In this document: positions 48,491-57,300 of the stretch, piece after piece
Layout of the letters: each line of letters begins with the position of its first letter
How positions within the stretch are numbered: position 1 is the stretch's first letter
Origin: Flavobacteriia bacterium
GTDB lineage: Bacteria; Bacteroidota; Bacteroidia; Flavobacteriales_D; Crocinitomicaceae
Length of the DNA: 64,000 nt
NCBI GenBank assembly: GCA_947490145.1
Contig: CANLGD010000004.1
Location: 1-64,000, forward strand
Reading direction: 5' to 3'
Translations under genes and position numbers: made by a program
Notes under the pieces: model-generated
Seen by the model: only the letters and a program-made list of their open reading frames with translations
Database searches by the model: none
What the model was told of the DNA's origin: nothing

Positions 48491-50772
48491 TATTTCTATC
48501 TTTTTTTTTCTTTTCAACTTCTTCTTTTTCTCAAAGAACGAATGATTTTAAGCGAGAATCGAATGGTACTTTCGAAGAAAATATTGATATTGCGAGTAAA
48601 TTAAAAGAAAAGGGAGATTATATTTCAGCTATTTATTTTTATGAAAAAGCACTAATTTCAGATTCAGAATCGGTAAATCTTTTGTGGAATTATGCAGAGA
48701 CTTTACGTTTGACCAAGGATTATTCAAAAGCTGAAAAAATGTATCAAAAAGTTTTTGATAAGGAAGAAACAGAATTGTACATAAGAAGTATTTTATATTT
48801 AGGATTAATGCAGAAGCAAAATGGTCATTACGCTGATGCAATCGAGTCTTTTAAAATCGCAAAGAAAAAATATGCGAACGATAAAAGTGGCTATTTGTAT
48901 TTAAAATCCAAACAAGAATTAGAATCAAATTTGTGGGCAAAAAAAGCAATAAAAGACACTGCTAAATTAGAAGTTTTAAAACTGCCGCCGTCAGTAAATA
49001 CAGTAGATTCCGAATTTGGACATAGCTTTTACAATGATATGCTATATTTCTCCGCATTGAAAGCAGATTCTTCAAGCCGAGTAGATGAGATTTATGCAAA
49101 AAAATATAAAAATGAAATTTATAAAATTAATTTAAATTCTAAGGATGAAATTATTGAACAAGATGAACTCAATCCAGAACAATTTCATGCGGGTAATGGA
49201 ACTTTTTCACTTGATAAAAAACGATTTTACTATAGTTTATGCAAGGAAAATGAAGCAAATTTGAATTGTAAAATAATGGTCGCTTATTATGTTAATGGAA
49301 AAATGAAATCAATTGATACCTTGGGTGAAATCATAAATGAAAGTGATGCAAATACTACTATGCCGCATATTGCGAAGTTTGATAATAACGAAGTCTTATT
49401 TTTTGCCTCAGATAGAATAGGTTCTAAAGGTGGTTTAGATATTTTTTATTCCTATATCAAAAATGGTAATCAGTTTTCAAAACCAATTTCAGTGGAAATT
49501 GTAAATACACCAGATAATGAACTTAGTCCTTTTTTCGATTCGCTGTCAAAAACTCTTTATTTTTCTTCTTCTTGGCATTATGGTTTTGGTGGTTACGATA
49601 TTTTTTCATCAAATTTTGATGGAAATAAATTTCAAAAATCCGAAAATTTAGGTCTTCCAATTAATAGTCAAGCGAATGAATTGTATTATTTTAAGAATAA
49701 CGAAGAGTACTATTTTTCAACAAATAGGCTAGGGGTGACCTTTTCAAATAATCCAACTTGTTGTTCAGATATTTATTCATATTCAATTCCAAAACCAAGT
49801 GCTGACACTAATTTACTTGCAAATAATTTGGAAATTAAGGATAAAGAAATTAAAATAACCTTTGAGGAATTGAACAAAAAACTTCCTGTTACTTTATATT
49901 TTCACAACGATATTCCTAATCCAAATTCAAACGATACAACTTCCAAGATAAACTACATTAAGACTTACAATGATTATACAAGCATGATTTCTCAGTATAA
50001 GAGAGAATATTCTAAAGGTTTAATTGATAAAAAGGCAATTGATGCGCAAGAAGATATCGAAAGTTTTTTTACAGAATTTGTAGAGCAAGGAGTGAAAGAT
50101 TTAGAACTTTTTCGAGATTTATTATTCAAAGAATTGGAAAAAGGAAATTCAATCAATCTTACTGTGAAAGGTTTTGCAAGTCCTTTAGCGAAAAATGACT
50201 ACAATGTTAATTTGACCAAAAGAAGAATTGCTTCATTGAAAAATTATTTGGGAGAATATGATAAAGGTAAATTTTTGCCTTACATAAAAAACTCACATTC
50301 GTCTGGTACAAAGCTAACTTTTCAGGAGGTTCCTTTTGGTGAATATACAGCTGATAAGTTAATAAGTGATAATCCACAAGATAAGAAAAATTCTATTTAT
50401 TCTCGAATTGCAGCTTTAGAGCGAAAAATCGAAATTCAAAGTGTATCGTTTATTCAAGTTGATAGTGCTAATTACCTCGTTACAAATAATCAGGTTAGAG
50501 ATTTAGGAAAAATTGATCAAACGACAAAATATGAAGTCAGTTTTAATATTAATAATATTGGCCCCAAGCCTTTAGAAATTGATAAAATTGATATTCCTTG
50601 TTCTTGCAACACGGCAGAAGTTTCAAAAAATAAATTTGAAATAAATGAAAATGGAACTGTTAAAGTAAGTTTTGATCCAAAGGGTTATTCGGGAAAAATT
50701 GTAAAATCAGTTTATATTTATGTAAAAGGAAGTAAAGAACCTTTACGGTTAGTTTTGACAGGCGAAATTTAA
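48472..50772 (+). CDS. TPR-PD40-OmpA-like-DUF1573 periplasmic protein paired with PorP
   Basis: 766 residues. Signal peptide (IYLIFLSFFFFSTSSFS); TPR-like helices (about 35-160, GDYISAIYFYEKALI); PD40/WD40-like propeller (about 190-440, DNNEVLFFASDRIGSKGGLD, TLYFSSSWHYGFGGYDIFSS); a degenerate OmpA-type domain (about 545-640, LTVKGFASPLAKNDYNVNLT followed by KRRIASLKNYL); and a DUF1573 domain at the end (about 680-766, NIGPKPLEIDKIDIPCSCNT). The first three parts match the PorE-like proteins that tie T9SS components to peptidoglycan; the DUF1573 tail is unusual. It overlaps porP by 19 bp, so the two very likely act together. Confidence 0.88.
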   Translation: MPRIYLIFLSFFFFSTSSFSQRTNDFKRESNGTFEENIDIASKLKEKGDYISAIYFYEKALISDSESVNLLWNYAETLRLTKDYSKAEKMYQKVFDKEETELYIRSILYLGLMQKQNGHYADAIESFKIAKKKYANDKSGYLYLKSKQELESNLWAKKAIKDTAKLEVLKLPPSVNTVDSEFGHSFYNDMLYFSALKADSSSRVDEIYAKKYKNEIYKINLNSKDEIIEQDELNPEQFHAGNGTFSLDKKRFYYSLCKENEANLNCKIMVAYYVNGKMKSIDTLGEIINESDANTTMPHIAKFDNNEVLFFASDRIGSKGGLDIFYSYIKNGNQFSKPISVEIVNTPDNELSPFFDSLSKTLYFSSSWHYGFGGYDIFSSNFDGNKFQKSENLGLPINSQANELYYFKNNEEYYFSTNRLGVTFSNNPTCCSDIYSYSIPKPSADTNLLANNLEIKDKEIKITFEELNKKLPVTLYFHNDIPNPNSNDTTSKINYIKTYNDYTSMISQYKREYSKGLIDKKAIDAQEDIESFFTEFVEQGVKDLELFRDLLFKELEKGNSINLTVKGFASPLAKNDYNVNLTKRRIASLKNYLGEYDKGKFLPYIKNSHSSGTKLTFQEVPFGEYTADKLISDNPQDKKNSIYSRIAALERKIEIQSVSFIQVDSANYLVTNNQVRDLGKIDQTTKYEVSFNINNIGPKPLEIDKIDIPCSCNTAEVSKNKFEINENGTVKVSFDPKGYSGKIVKSVYIYVKGSKEPLRLVLTGEI

Positions 50773-50784
50773 TTCTTTTATTTG

Positions 50785-50792
50785 TACTTTTG
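50785..50792 (+). promoter_or_regulatory. -7 box for the acyltransferase-type membrane protein gene
   Basis: TACTTTTG, full match to TAnnTTTG, 19 bp before ATG 50812. Confidence 0.5.
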
Positions 50793-50811
50793 ACCAACGA
50801 TTAACGAAATT

Positions 50812-52215
50812 ATGGAGAAAACAAAAAGAATTCTTTTTCTTGATTTAATGCGTGTTCTTGCATTGTTTATGATGATTCAAGGTCATACAACTTATGATTT
50901 TTTAGATTTAGAAATAAGAGATGGTGATTCTTATGGCATTAAACTTTGGACAAGTTTTAGAGGTTACACAGCTCCGTTTTTCATGATGGTTTCTGGTGCA
51001 GTTTTTACTTATTTAATGTTATCTCAAGAAAAATCTGACGGTTCAAATCCTCGGGTTAAGGCCGGAATTAATAGAATTGTGACCCTTTTATTTTGGGGAT
51101 ATATGTTAAATTTTCCAATATATGTAATTGGTAAAATTTTCACTGAAGATGGACTAAGACAATTTTTAGATGTAGGTATTGGCGAAACTTTTTTTACAAT
51201 ATTTTGGATTTCTACTTCTTTATTTTTATTTAAAACACTGTCAGCAGAGAAAGATGCTAAGAGACAAAAATTAATTCGTAAAATTTTTCGTGAAGGAGCT
51301 TTAAAACATGCAAGGTATCGCGACGCACTTTTTAATAAAAAGTTTTTTCAACAAGAAGAATTAAAAAGTCGTTTGATGACTTCTGTTTTTTATGGAATAT
51401 TAATCAGTATTCCTTATTTAATTATATCAAATTTATTAGGTTTGGATGAGATTCAGCGCGCATTAAGAGTAGATGTTTTACACATTATTGCTATTGGGTT
51501 GCTAACAATAATGTTATCTTATTTTATTTCTAGACATGTACGTTGGATTATGTCAACATTGATGTTTGCGCTGGTATTATTGATCGTTTCCCTATTTCCA
51601 ATTTTGCACAATGTTGATCTGAATGAATTGCCAATTTTTGTTGCTCCGTATCTGAATGATTTTGAAACTAAATCAATGTTTCCTTTAACTCCCTGGTTGG
51701 CCTATATTTTTGCGGGCTCACTATTAGGTATTTGGCTTTCTTATGAAGTTAAACGTGCAAATTTTGAAAAGTTAATTGGTTTTAAATTAGCTTTTTTAGG
51801 CTTAACATTTATTTTACTATCTGAAATTGGTGATGTTTTTGAAATTTCATATTATGGTAAAAGTTACTTTTGGCATGATAGTCCAAATTTAATTTATCAC
51901 CGTTTTGGAATTGTCCTCTCTGTTGGTTCAGTAATGGCTTTTTTAAGCCTTGTAGTGAAAGATTTACCAGTTTTCATGAAACAGATGAGTAGGAATACTT
52001 TGTGGCTGTATGTGGGGCATTTAATAATTATTTATCAGATTGTAAAACCAATTATTGGTTATCAAACGCGATTTTCAGTTCCCTTTACCTTGGTATGTAT
52101 CTTAACGATGTTTCTATTGATGTATTTTCAAACTAGGATTATTATTTTCATTCAAGGTAAAGGAGGATATATCGCTTACATTAAAAGTTTAAAGACATTT
52201 AAGAGAGAAAAATGA
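50812..52215 (+). CDS. Membrane acyltransferase-type protein (HGSNAT/DUF1624-like)
   Basis: 467 residues with about ten membrane helices. The start TKRILFLDLMRVLALFMMIQ followed by GHTTYDFL carries the Asp-Arg and His pattern of the heparan-alpha-glucosaminide N-acetyltransferase-like/DUF1624 family, and FRGYTAPFFMMVSGAVFTYL follows as the second helix pair. A charged cytoplasmic loop of about 50 residues (KTLSAEKDAKRQKLIRKIFR) is inserted between helices 4 and 5. It has its own promoter box. A role in acetylating a glycan or lipid is likely; the substrate is unknown. Confidence 0.82.
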   Translation: MEKTKRILFLDLMRVLALFMMIQGHTTYDFLDLEIRDGDSYGIKLWTSFRGYTAPFFMMVSGAVFTYLMLSQEKSDGSNPRVKAGINRIVTLLFWGYMLNFPIYVIGKIFTEDGLRQFLDVGIGETFFTIFWISTSLFLFKTLSAEKDAKRQKLIRKIFREGALKHARYRDALFNKKFFQQEELKSRLMTSVFYGILISIPYLIISNLLGLDEIQRALRVDVLHIIAIGLLTIMLSYFISRHVRWIMSTLMFALVLLIVSLFPILHNVDLNELPIFVAPYLNDFETKSMFPLTPWLAYIFAGSLLGIWLSYEVKRANFEKLIGFKLAFLGLTFILLSEIGDVFEISYYGKSYFWHDSPNLIYHRFGIVLSVGSVMAFLSLVVKDLPVFMKQMSRNTLWLYVGHLIIIYQIVKPIIGYQTRFSVPFTLVCILTMFLLMYFQTRIIIFIQGKGGYIAYIKSLKTFKREK

Positions 52216-52248
52216 AAAGTGAAGAATTAAAGTTGCCAGTAAATTATT

Positions 52249-52273
52249 AACTCATAATTCAGAATTCAAAATT
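52249..52273 (-). repeat. Dispersed GTTATGAATTATGAGT-type repeat, minus-strand copy
   Basis: AACTCATAATTCAGAATTC on the plus strand, between two convergent genes and running into the 3' end of the HIT gene. Related copies at 14134, 26076 and 27168. Confidence 0.45.
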
Positions 52274-52653
52274 TTCGCAGCAACTTCTTCTAATTCCTGC
52301 GTTGATAATTTCATTTTTTCATTTGCGAAGTTCATGTCATTCAAACTGTTGATTGGAATTAAATGAATATGGGCATGAGGAACTTCTAATCCAATAACTG
52401 TAAGACCAATTTTTTTGCAGGGATAAGCCTTTATTATTTTTTTGGAAACCTCTTTTGAGAAAATAATCATTTTTTCTAGTATCTCGTCTTCTAAGTCAAA
52501 TATGTAATCAACTTCAACTTTTGGAATAACTAATACATGTCCTTTTACCAAAGGTTGAATATCTAAAAAGGCCAAAAAATCCTCATTTTCTGCAATTTTG
52601 TAACATGGAATCTCTCCTTTAATTATTTTTGAAAATATGGTTTCGATAATCAT
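52252..52653 (-). CDS. HIT family nucleotide-binding protein
   Basis: 133 residues of the histidine-triad family, hydrolysing nucleoside phosphoramidates or similar adducts. The start FSKIIKGEIPCYKIAENEDF and the triad PHAHIHLIP are diagnostic. Zinc-binding cysteines are reduced to one in the first part (IPCYK). It follows greA by 12 bp on the minus strand and is co-transcribed with it, an order common in Bacteroidota. Confidence 0.95.
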   Translation of the reverse strand: MIIETIFSKIIKGEIPCYKIAENEDFLAFLDIQPLVKGHVLVIPKVEVDYIFDLEDEILEKMIIFSKEVSKKIIKAYPCKKIGLTVIGLEVPHAHIHLIPINSLNDMNFANEKMKLSTQELEEVAAKILNSEL

Positions 52654-52665
52654 TGTTAATAGAAT

Positions 52666-53166
52666 TTATCTTGAAATATTTACAATTTCAAATTGCATGA
52701 TACCATTTGGAGTGTTAATTTCAGCTACTTCTCCTACTTTTTTTCCCAACAAACCTTTCCCAATTGGAGACTCAATAGATATTTTTTTGGCTTTTAAATC
52801 AGCTTCATTTTCAGCAACAAGCATGTATTCAACTTCCATTCCATTTGAAATATTTTGTATTTTAACCTTTGATAAAATAAAAACTTTAGAAGTATCGATC
52901 ATAGAATCATCAATTAAGCGAGCATTAGATAAAATTGCTTCTAATTTACCTATTTTCATCTCCAGTAGACCTTGAGCTTCTTTCGCTGCGTCATATTCCG
53001 CATTTTCTGATAAATCACCCTTATCTCTTGCTTCAGCTATTTGATCAGAAATTGCAGGTCTTTGAACCGTTTTCATTTCATGCAAATCATTTTTCAATTT
53101 TTTTAGTCCTTCTTCTGTATAATAGGTTGCTTGATTTAAGGCTGATTTTTCTTTTGGTGCTTTCAT
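52666..53166 (-). CDS. greA: Transcription elongation factor GreA
   Basis: Rescues backtracked RNA polymerase by stimulating transcript cleavage. The 166 residues have the N-terminal coiled coil (YYTEEGLKKLKNDLHEMKTV, with ARDKGDLSENAEYDAAKEAQ carrying the acidic tip) and the C-terminal FKBP-like domain (ISIESPIGKGLLGKKVGEVA). Slightly longer at the N-terminus (MKAPKEKSALNQAT) than E. coli GreA. A -7 box and a terminator-like hairpin lie in its leader, so expression may be attenuated. The HIT gene follows 12 bp downstream. Confidence 0.97.
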   Translation of the reverse strand: MKAPKEKSALNQATYYTEEGLKKLKNDLHEMKTVQRPAISDQIAEARDKGDLSENAEYDAAKEAQGLLEMKIGKLEAILSNARLIDDSMIDTSKVFILSKVKIQNISNGMEVEYMLVAENEADLKAKKISIESPIGKGLLGKKVGEVAEINTPNGIMQFEIVNISR

Positions 53167-53182
53167 AGTGATATTTATTAAA

Positions 53183-53212
53183 CAAAAACAAGAGAGCCAA
53201 ATTGACCCTCTT
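53183..53212 (-). terminator. Hairpin with T-run in the greA leader
   Basis: Read on the minus strand, AAGAGGGTC pairs with GGCTCTCTT (two G-T pairs), loop AATTT, followed by TGTTTTTG. It begins at about the expected start point of the greA promoter, so it can act as terminator for the upstream PorV-like gene and as attenuator for greA. Confidence 0.7.
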
Positions 53213-53218
53213 GCATTG

Positions 53219-53250
53219 CAAAGATATGTGAAAATTATTATTTTATTGCA
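53219..53250 (-). promoter_or_regulatory. Promoter of greA
   Basis: TATCTTTG (53226-53219, minus strand) is a full -7 match, with TTG near 53250 about 22 bp upstream. The first transcribed base would be near 53212, at the edge of the leader hairpin. Confidence 0.6.
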
Positions 53251-54293
53251 ATTGTTACTCCTGCAGTATGAATGTATCCAAATGGACCGGCCAATCTTAC
53301 AGAATATTCAATTCCTAATGGATTTTTAGTTTTTCCTGATAGTACATCAACTGAGAAACCAGCAGTTAATCCTGTTAATGCATTTGTTCTATTTTCTATC
53401 GAAAATAAATTTTTCTCATAAACATAACCAGCTCTTATATTAAATGCAGCTTTTTCCTTTGTTACGTTATAATCTAAACCTAATCTGTATTGATCTGTAG
53501 AAAAAGAATTAGCTGTAAATCCTAACATTGCAACTAGTTTTGATGATTCAGAAAAAATGAAATCATAAGATGCTCCAATGTTTAACAAGGAAGGCATTTC
53601 AAATTGTTGAGAACGTTGTTCCAATGTTGCAATTCCCCCAGTTGATACATAATTGATTTGATTAGCTAATCCATCACCTTTGTATTTCATTGTTGGTCCA
53701 ACATTTTTTAGAGCAATTCCGAATTTAATATGATCTTTTTCTCCTGTAACGTATCTTATGCCAGCATCTATTGCAACACCTTTAGAACTTAGATTCGCAA
53801 TACTTTCTGATATAACTTTGAAGTTGATACCACCTGAAATTGAGTTAGAGAATTTTTTTGCATAGCCTACGTTCACAATATTCACACGTGGCACAAAAAC
53901 TCCAATTCCTCCTTCTGGTAAAGCAACTGTTGTGACATCAATTTCACCGAAATTCATTGATTGAACACTAACAGCAAAAACACTACTTTCTGATATTCTT
54001 TGTGAGAAACCTGCGGAATAGAATTTTATATTTGCCATTCCTAGCCAGTTTGACATATTAAATTTAATTTGAGTTTTGTCAGCTAATGCTAATCCCGCAA
54101 TATTAGTATATTGAGCTTCTAGTCCTATTGTATTTGCAAATCCAGCATCCGCTGAACCAGTGCTTCTTGCCCAGGGATTTACCATTAGTTGAGACGCACC
54201 TGCAGAACCTACTCTGTCTTCATTTCCAGCTTGGATATATGAACTTAAAACAAAAGTTCCAATTACTGCTGTTGTTTTTAATATTCTTTTCAT
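53238..54293 (-). CDS. PorV/PorQ family outer-membrane protein
   Basis: 351 residues: signal peptide (RILKTTAVIGTFVLSSYIQA), then RVGSAGASQLMVNPWARSTG and DAGFANTIGLEAQYTNIAGL, the family opening, and a barrel of about 14 strands ending in HTAGVTIAIK. PorV carries T9SS cargo from the translocon to the surface; PorQ-type members do related jobs. It is the third gene of a unit with a T9SS cargo protein (22 bp upstream) and a TonB receptor. This suggests a dedicated barrel for that cargo rather than the general PorV. The identity as the housekeeping PorV is not shown. Confidence 0.88.
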   Translation of the reverse strand: MKRILKTTAVIGTFVLSSYIQAGNEDRVGSAGASQLMVNPWARSTGSADAGFANTIGLEAQYTNIAGLALADKTQIKFNMSNWLGMANIKFYSAGFSQRISESSVFAVSVQSMNFGEIDVTTVALPEGGIGVFVPRVNIVNVGYAKKFSNSISGGINFKVISESIANLSSKGVAIDAGIRYVTGEKDHIKFGIALKNVGPTMKYKGDGLANQINYVSTGGIATLEQRSQQFEMPSLLNIGASYDFIFSESSKLVAMLGFTANSFSTDQYRLGLDYNVTKEKAAFNIRAGYVYEKNLFSIENRTNALTGLTAGFSVDVLSGKTKNPLGIEYSVRLAGPFGYIHTAGVTIAIK

Positions 54294-54315
54294 TTTTTGA
54301 TGTTTTTCTATGAAA

Positions 54316-57300
54316 TTAAATATTTTCTAAATCAATTTGTCTTACGCCTCCAAAGAATTTTATTATTCTTTCTCCTGCATCTGGAACTTCAACGTGAATC
54401 AAATATACACCACTTGCAATGGGAACATTTTTCGAGTTTTTCATATCCCAATCCAAAGACGTTATTGGACTATCTTTTTTGAAAGTTCTAATTAATTTTC
54501 CACTTATGTTGTAGATTTTGATTGTACAAACATCTGGTAAATTAGTTATTTTAACTCGTGTATCAAGTCTTGAACGCTCGTATTCAGAGAATGCATAATA
54601 TGGATTTGGCACTACATTTATTAAGTCCAAAGCTTCTTTTAATTTATCCGCATTACTAACTTGAGTTGAAATGGCATCCATTGCCCAGGAATACATTGGT
54701 TTTCCTCCATTTCTTCCTGAAGCTATAAAGTCATTATACTCTTTGTTAATTCTTACTCTGATTTTGACATCAGTTGATAAAACTGTTTGTTGAGCTGTTA
54801 ACATTGGATTAGCCACCCATGTTAAATTATTGAAGAGATCAGTGTATGAAGCATTTGTTGCCGTTAAATATTTATCATATACCCAATTATTTACACCATC
54901 GTAGTAAGGACAATTTTTTGTATTGTCTGTTTCACCTTTCATGTTGTACCCAAAAACATAGATAACATGCTGACCACCAAACAATGGATTTCCAACATTA
55001 TCAGTAAGTCTTGAGCTCGGATTCCATTTCATGTCTGAACCATTTTCACCACCTAAGAATGAATTTTCTCCAAAAGCCATGTGTAAACGCATACCAGTCT
55101 CCAGATCAATCGCATATCCTGGGAACCATCCCATTCCTTTGGTACCTGTTCCATCATTTTGGCCTTCCTTATTAACGCTGAATGACTTTCTTAAAGTACC
55201 AGCTTCAGCTTGGCCCACATTTAATTCTGTTGTTCGTCCAAGTTCAATTACAGCACATCTTGTCCATTTTGATTTATCTGATGTTAATACAATATCGATA
55301 CTTGGAGCTCTAGATATACTATTACCCTTTCTTGAAGCCGTAATACCAGTATAAGTTGAAGGGTATGCAAGTGGATGGAAATCTGCCATGTACCCCGTTA
55401 ATCGGTATGGCGCGATTCCTCCATTGAGTAATTTAGCATATGATTTATCCTTATCTCTTCCAATTTCATCTGAATAATAACCTGGAAAGTTTATGTCCTT
55501 TGGTAAACCAGTTGTATCATCACCAGGTTTATAATCGCCACTTAAAATCCAGTTTGTTGGATAAAATCCATCATTATCTTGAACAAATGACAACCAAGGT
55601 TTGGAAGAATCAGCGAATTCAATTGTTGCCTCAATTGGTGAAGTATATCGCTCATTTTCTGGACCAGAACCACTTGCAGCAGATCCTACAAATGAATATT
55701 GGTCTTGAAAAATTTGTACTGATATTCCCCACTCGGGAATTATCTGCTCGTTTGATGCACTAATTGTTTTATCAGATTTTACTGAATCTAACAGATTACC
55801 CCCTTCTTTATCATATCTGTAAACAACCCAACTAGCAGTATCTGTTCCAGCGTAATTTTTATTTTCATTTAAATTAGTAGCAGAAATAGCGCTTACATAA
55901 TCAACAAACTTACATTCAAAATATCCGGAAACAACATTTAATGGATCAACTACTTTTACGTTTAGTGGAGAATTTCCATTTGCATAAGTAGGGTTTTCCA
56001 TGTAGCCATTTGCTACAATAAAATCAATAGATGATTGAACCAAATCAATTGCGTTATTTCCATTTCCTCTTCCATCTAATCGTGTTATCTCTGGTGAAGA
56101 ACCATAAGAGATTAATTGATTTGTACCTCCTAATTCTGGCATAGGATTGTGAGGTATTGCAGGAACCGATACAATAGAACCTCCATCATAATTATTTCGT
56201 GAAGAAACGTAAGGTCTCTTTTGACCCTCTAATTTAGTTGGATCATTTGGATCATATTCAGCATAGTTATTATAACCATAAGCTACTGAAATGTAGTAAT
56301 ATGTTTTGTGATTTACTAAACGTCTTGTACCTTGAGCGAATTGATCTTCTGTGATACTGAAACTGTGACGAATTCCTTTATTTTCTCCATCCACTTTTTC
56401 TGTAGGAACTGAGAAACCTAAATCCTCATCAAATACAAAATTTACTAATTTCGATACTTCATTTTTTATATCACACTGAGCTACTAAACGAGCCTTTGTA
56501 ATATCATTAATGTCTGAAACTGATGCAGCATCATCAACCATTTGGTATATTTGATAACCTTCAAATTTGTAAAGTTTGTCATAAATTACGCCATTTCCTG
56601 GATCAACAATATTGATTTTATCCTCTTCTTGATATTCTTCATTGTAATTATTTGATCCATTTGGATTACTTAACATAAGAACAAGTTCATTTTCTAATTC
56701 TTGTATCGTTAATTTTGGAGCACTTGGTGGATCAAAGATCTTAAAACAATTATCAAATAGGGCTTGTGCTTTTGTATCAGCTCTTTTTAAAGATCGAACT
56801 GAAGCATACAAATCACCCTCTAAACTTCTTGCATAAACAACTCCAACTGTAATATTATTAACAGCTCCTGGTTTTAATGTAAATGGACCGGCAGCTTGAA
56901 CAAATCTTCTATCACCAACTGGGTTATTGTTAGTCTGTTCTGACCAGTTGAATCCTAGATCTATCCCGTTTGTTCCCCAATGAAGAGTATCTGAATCATC
57001 TGGGAATGCATATCTTGTTGGTGTAGTTGTACTTCCAGCGCTTCCTGGATATCCAGTACCTCCGTAAACAATTAAATCCCCAAATCTCCATAAACCGCTC
57101 ATGTAATTATAGAACTGGGCAGCAGTTGAAGGATCATTTTGAGTTGCAGCAGCTCCACCTGTAAAATAGGTAAATCCTTTCATTCCAAAACGTTCATTAT
57201 CAATTATGTTATCACCATAACCAATACCTAAACCACTATATACGATTCCTTTTTGATTTATTGCTTCCGCAACAGTAGGAATAACTGTTTGAATAACTCC

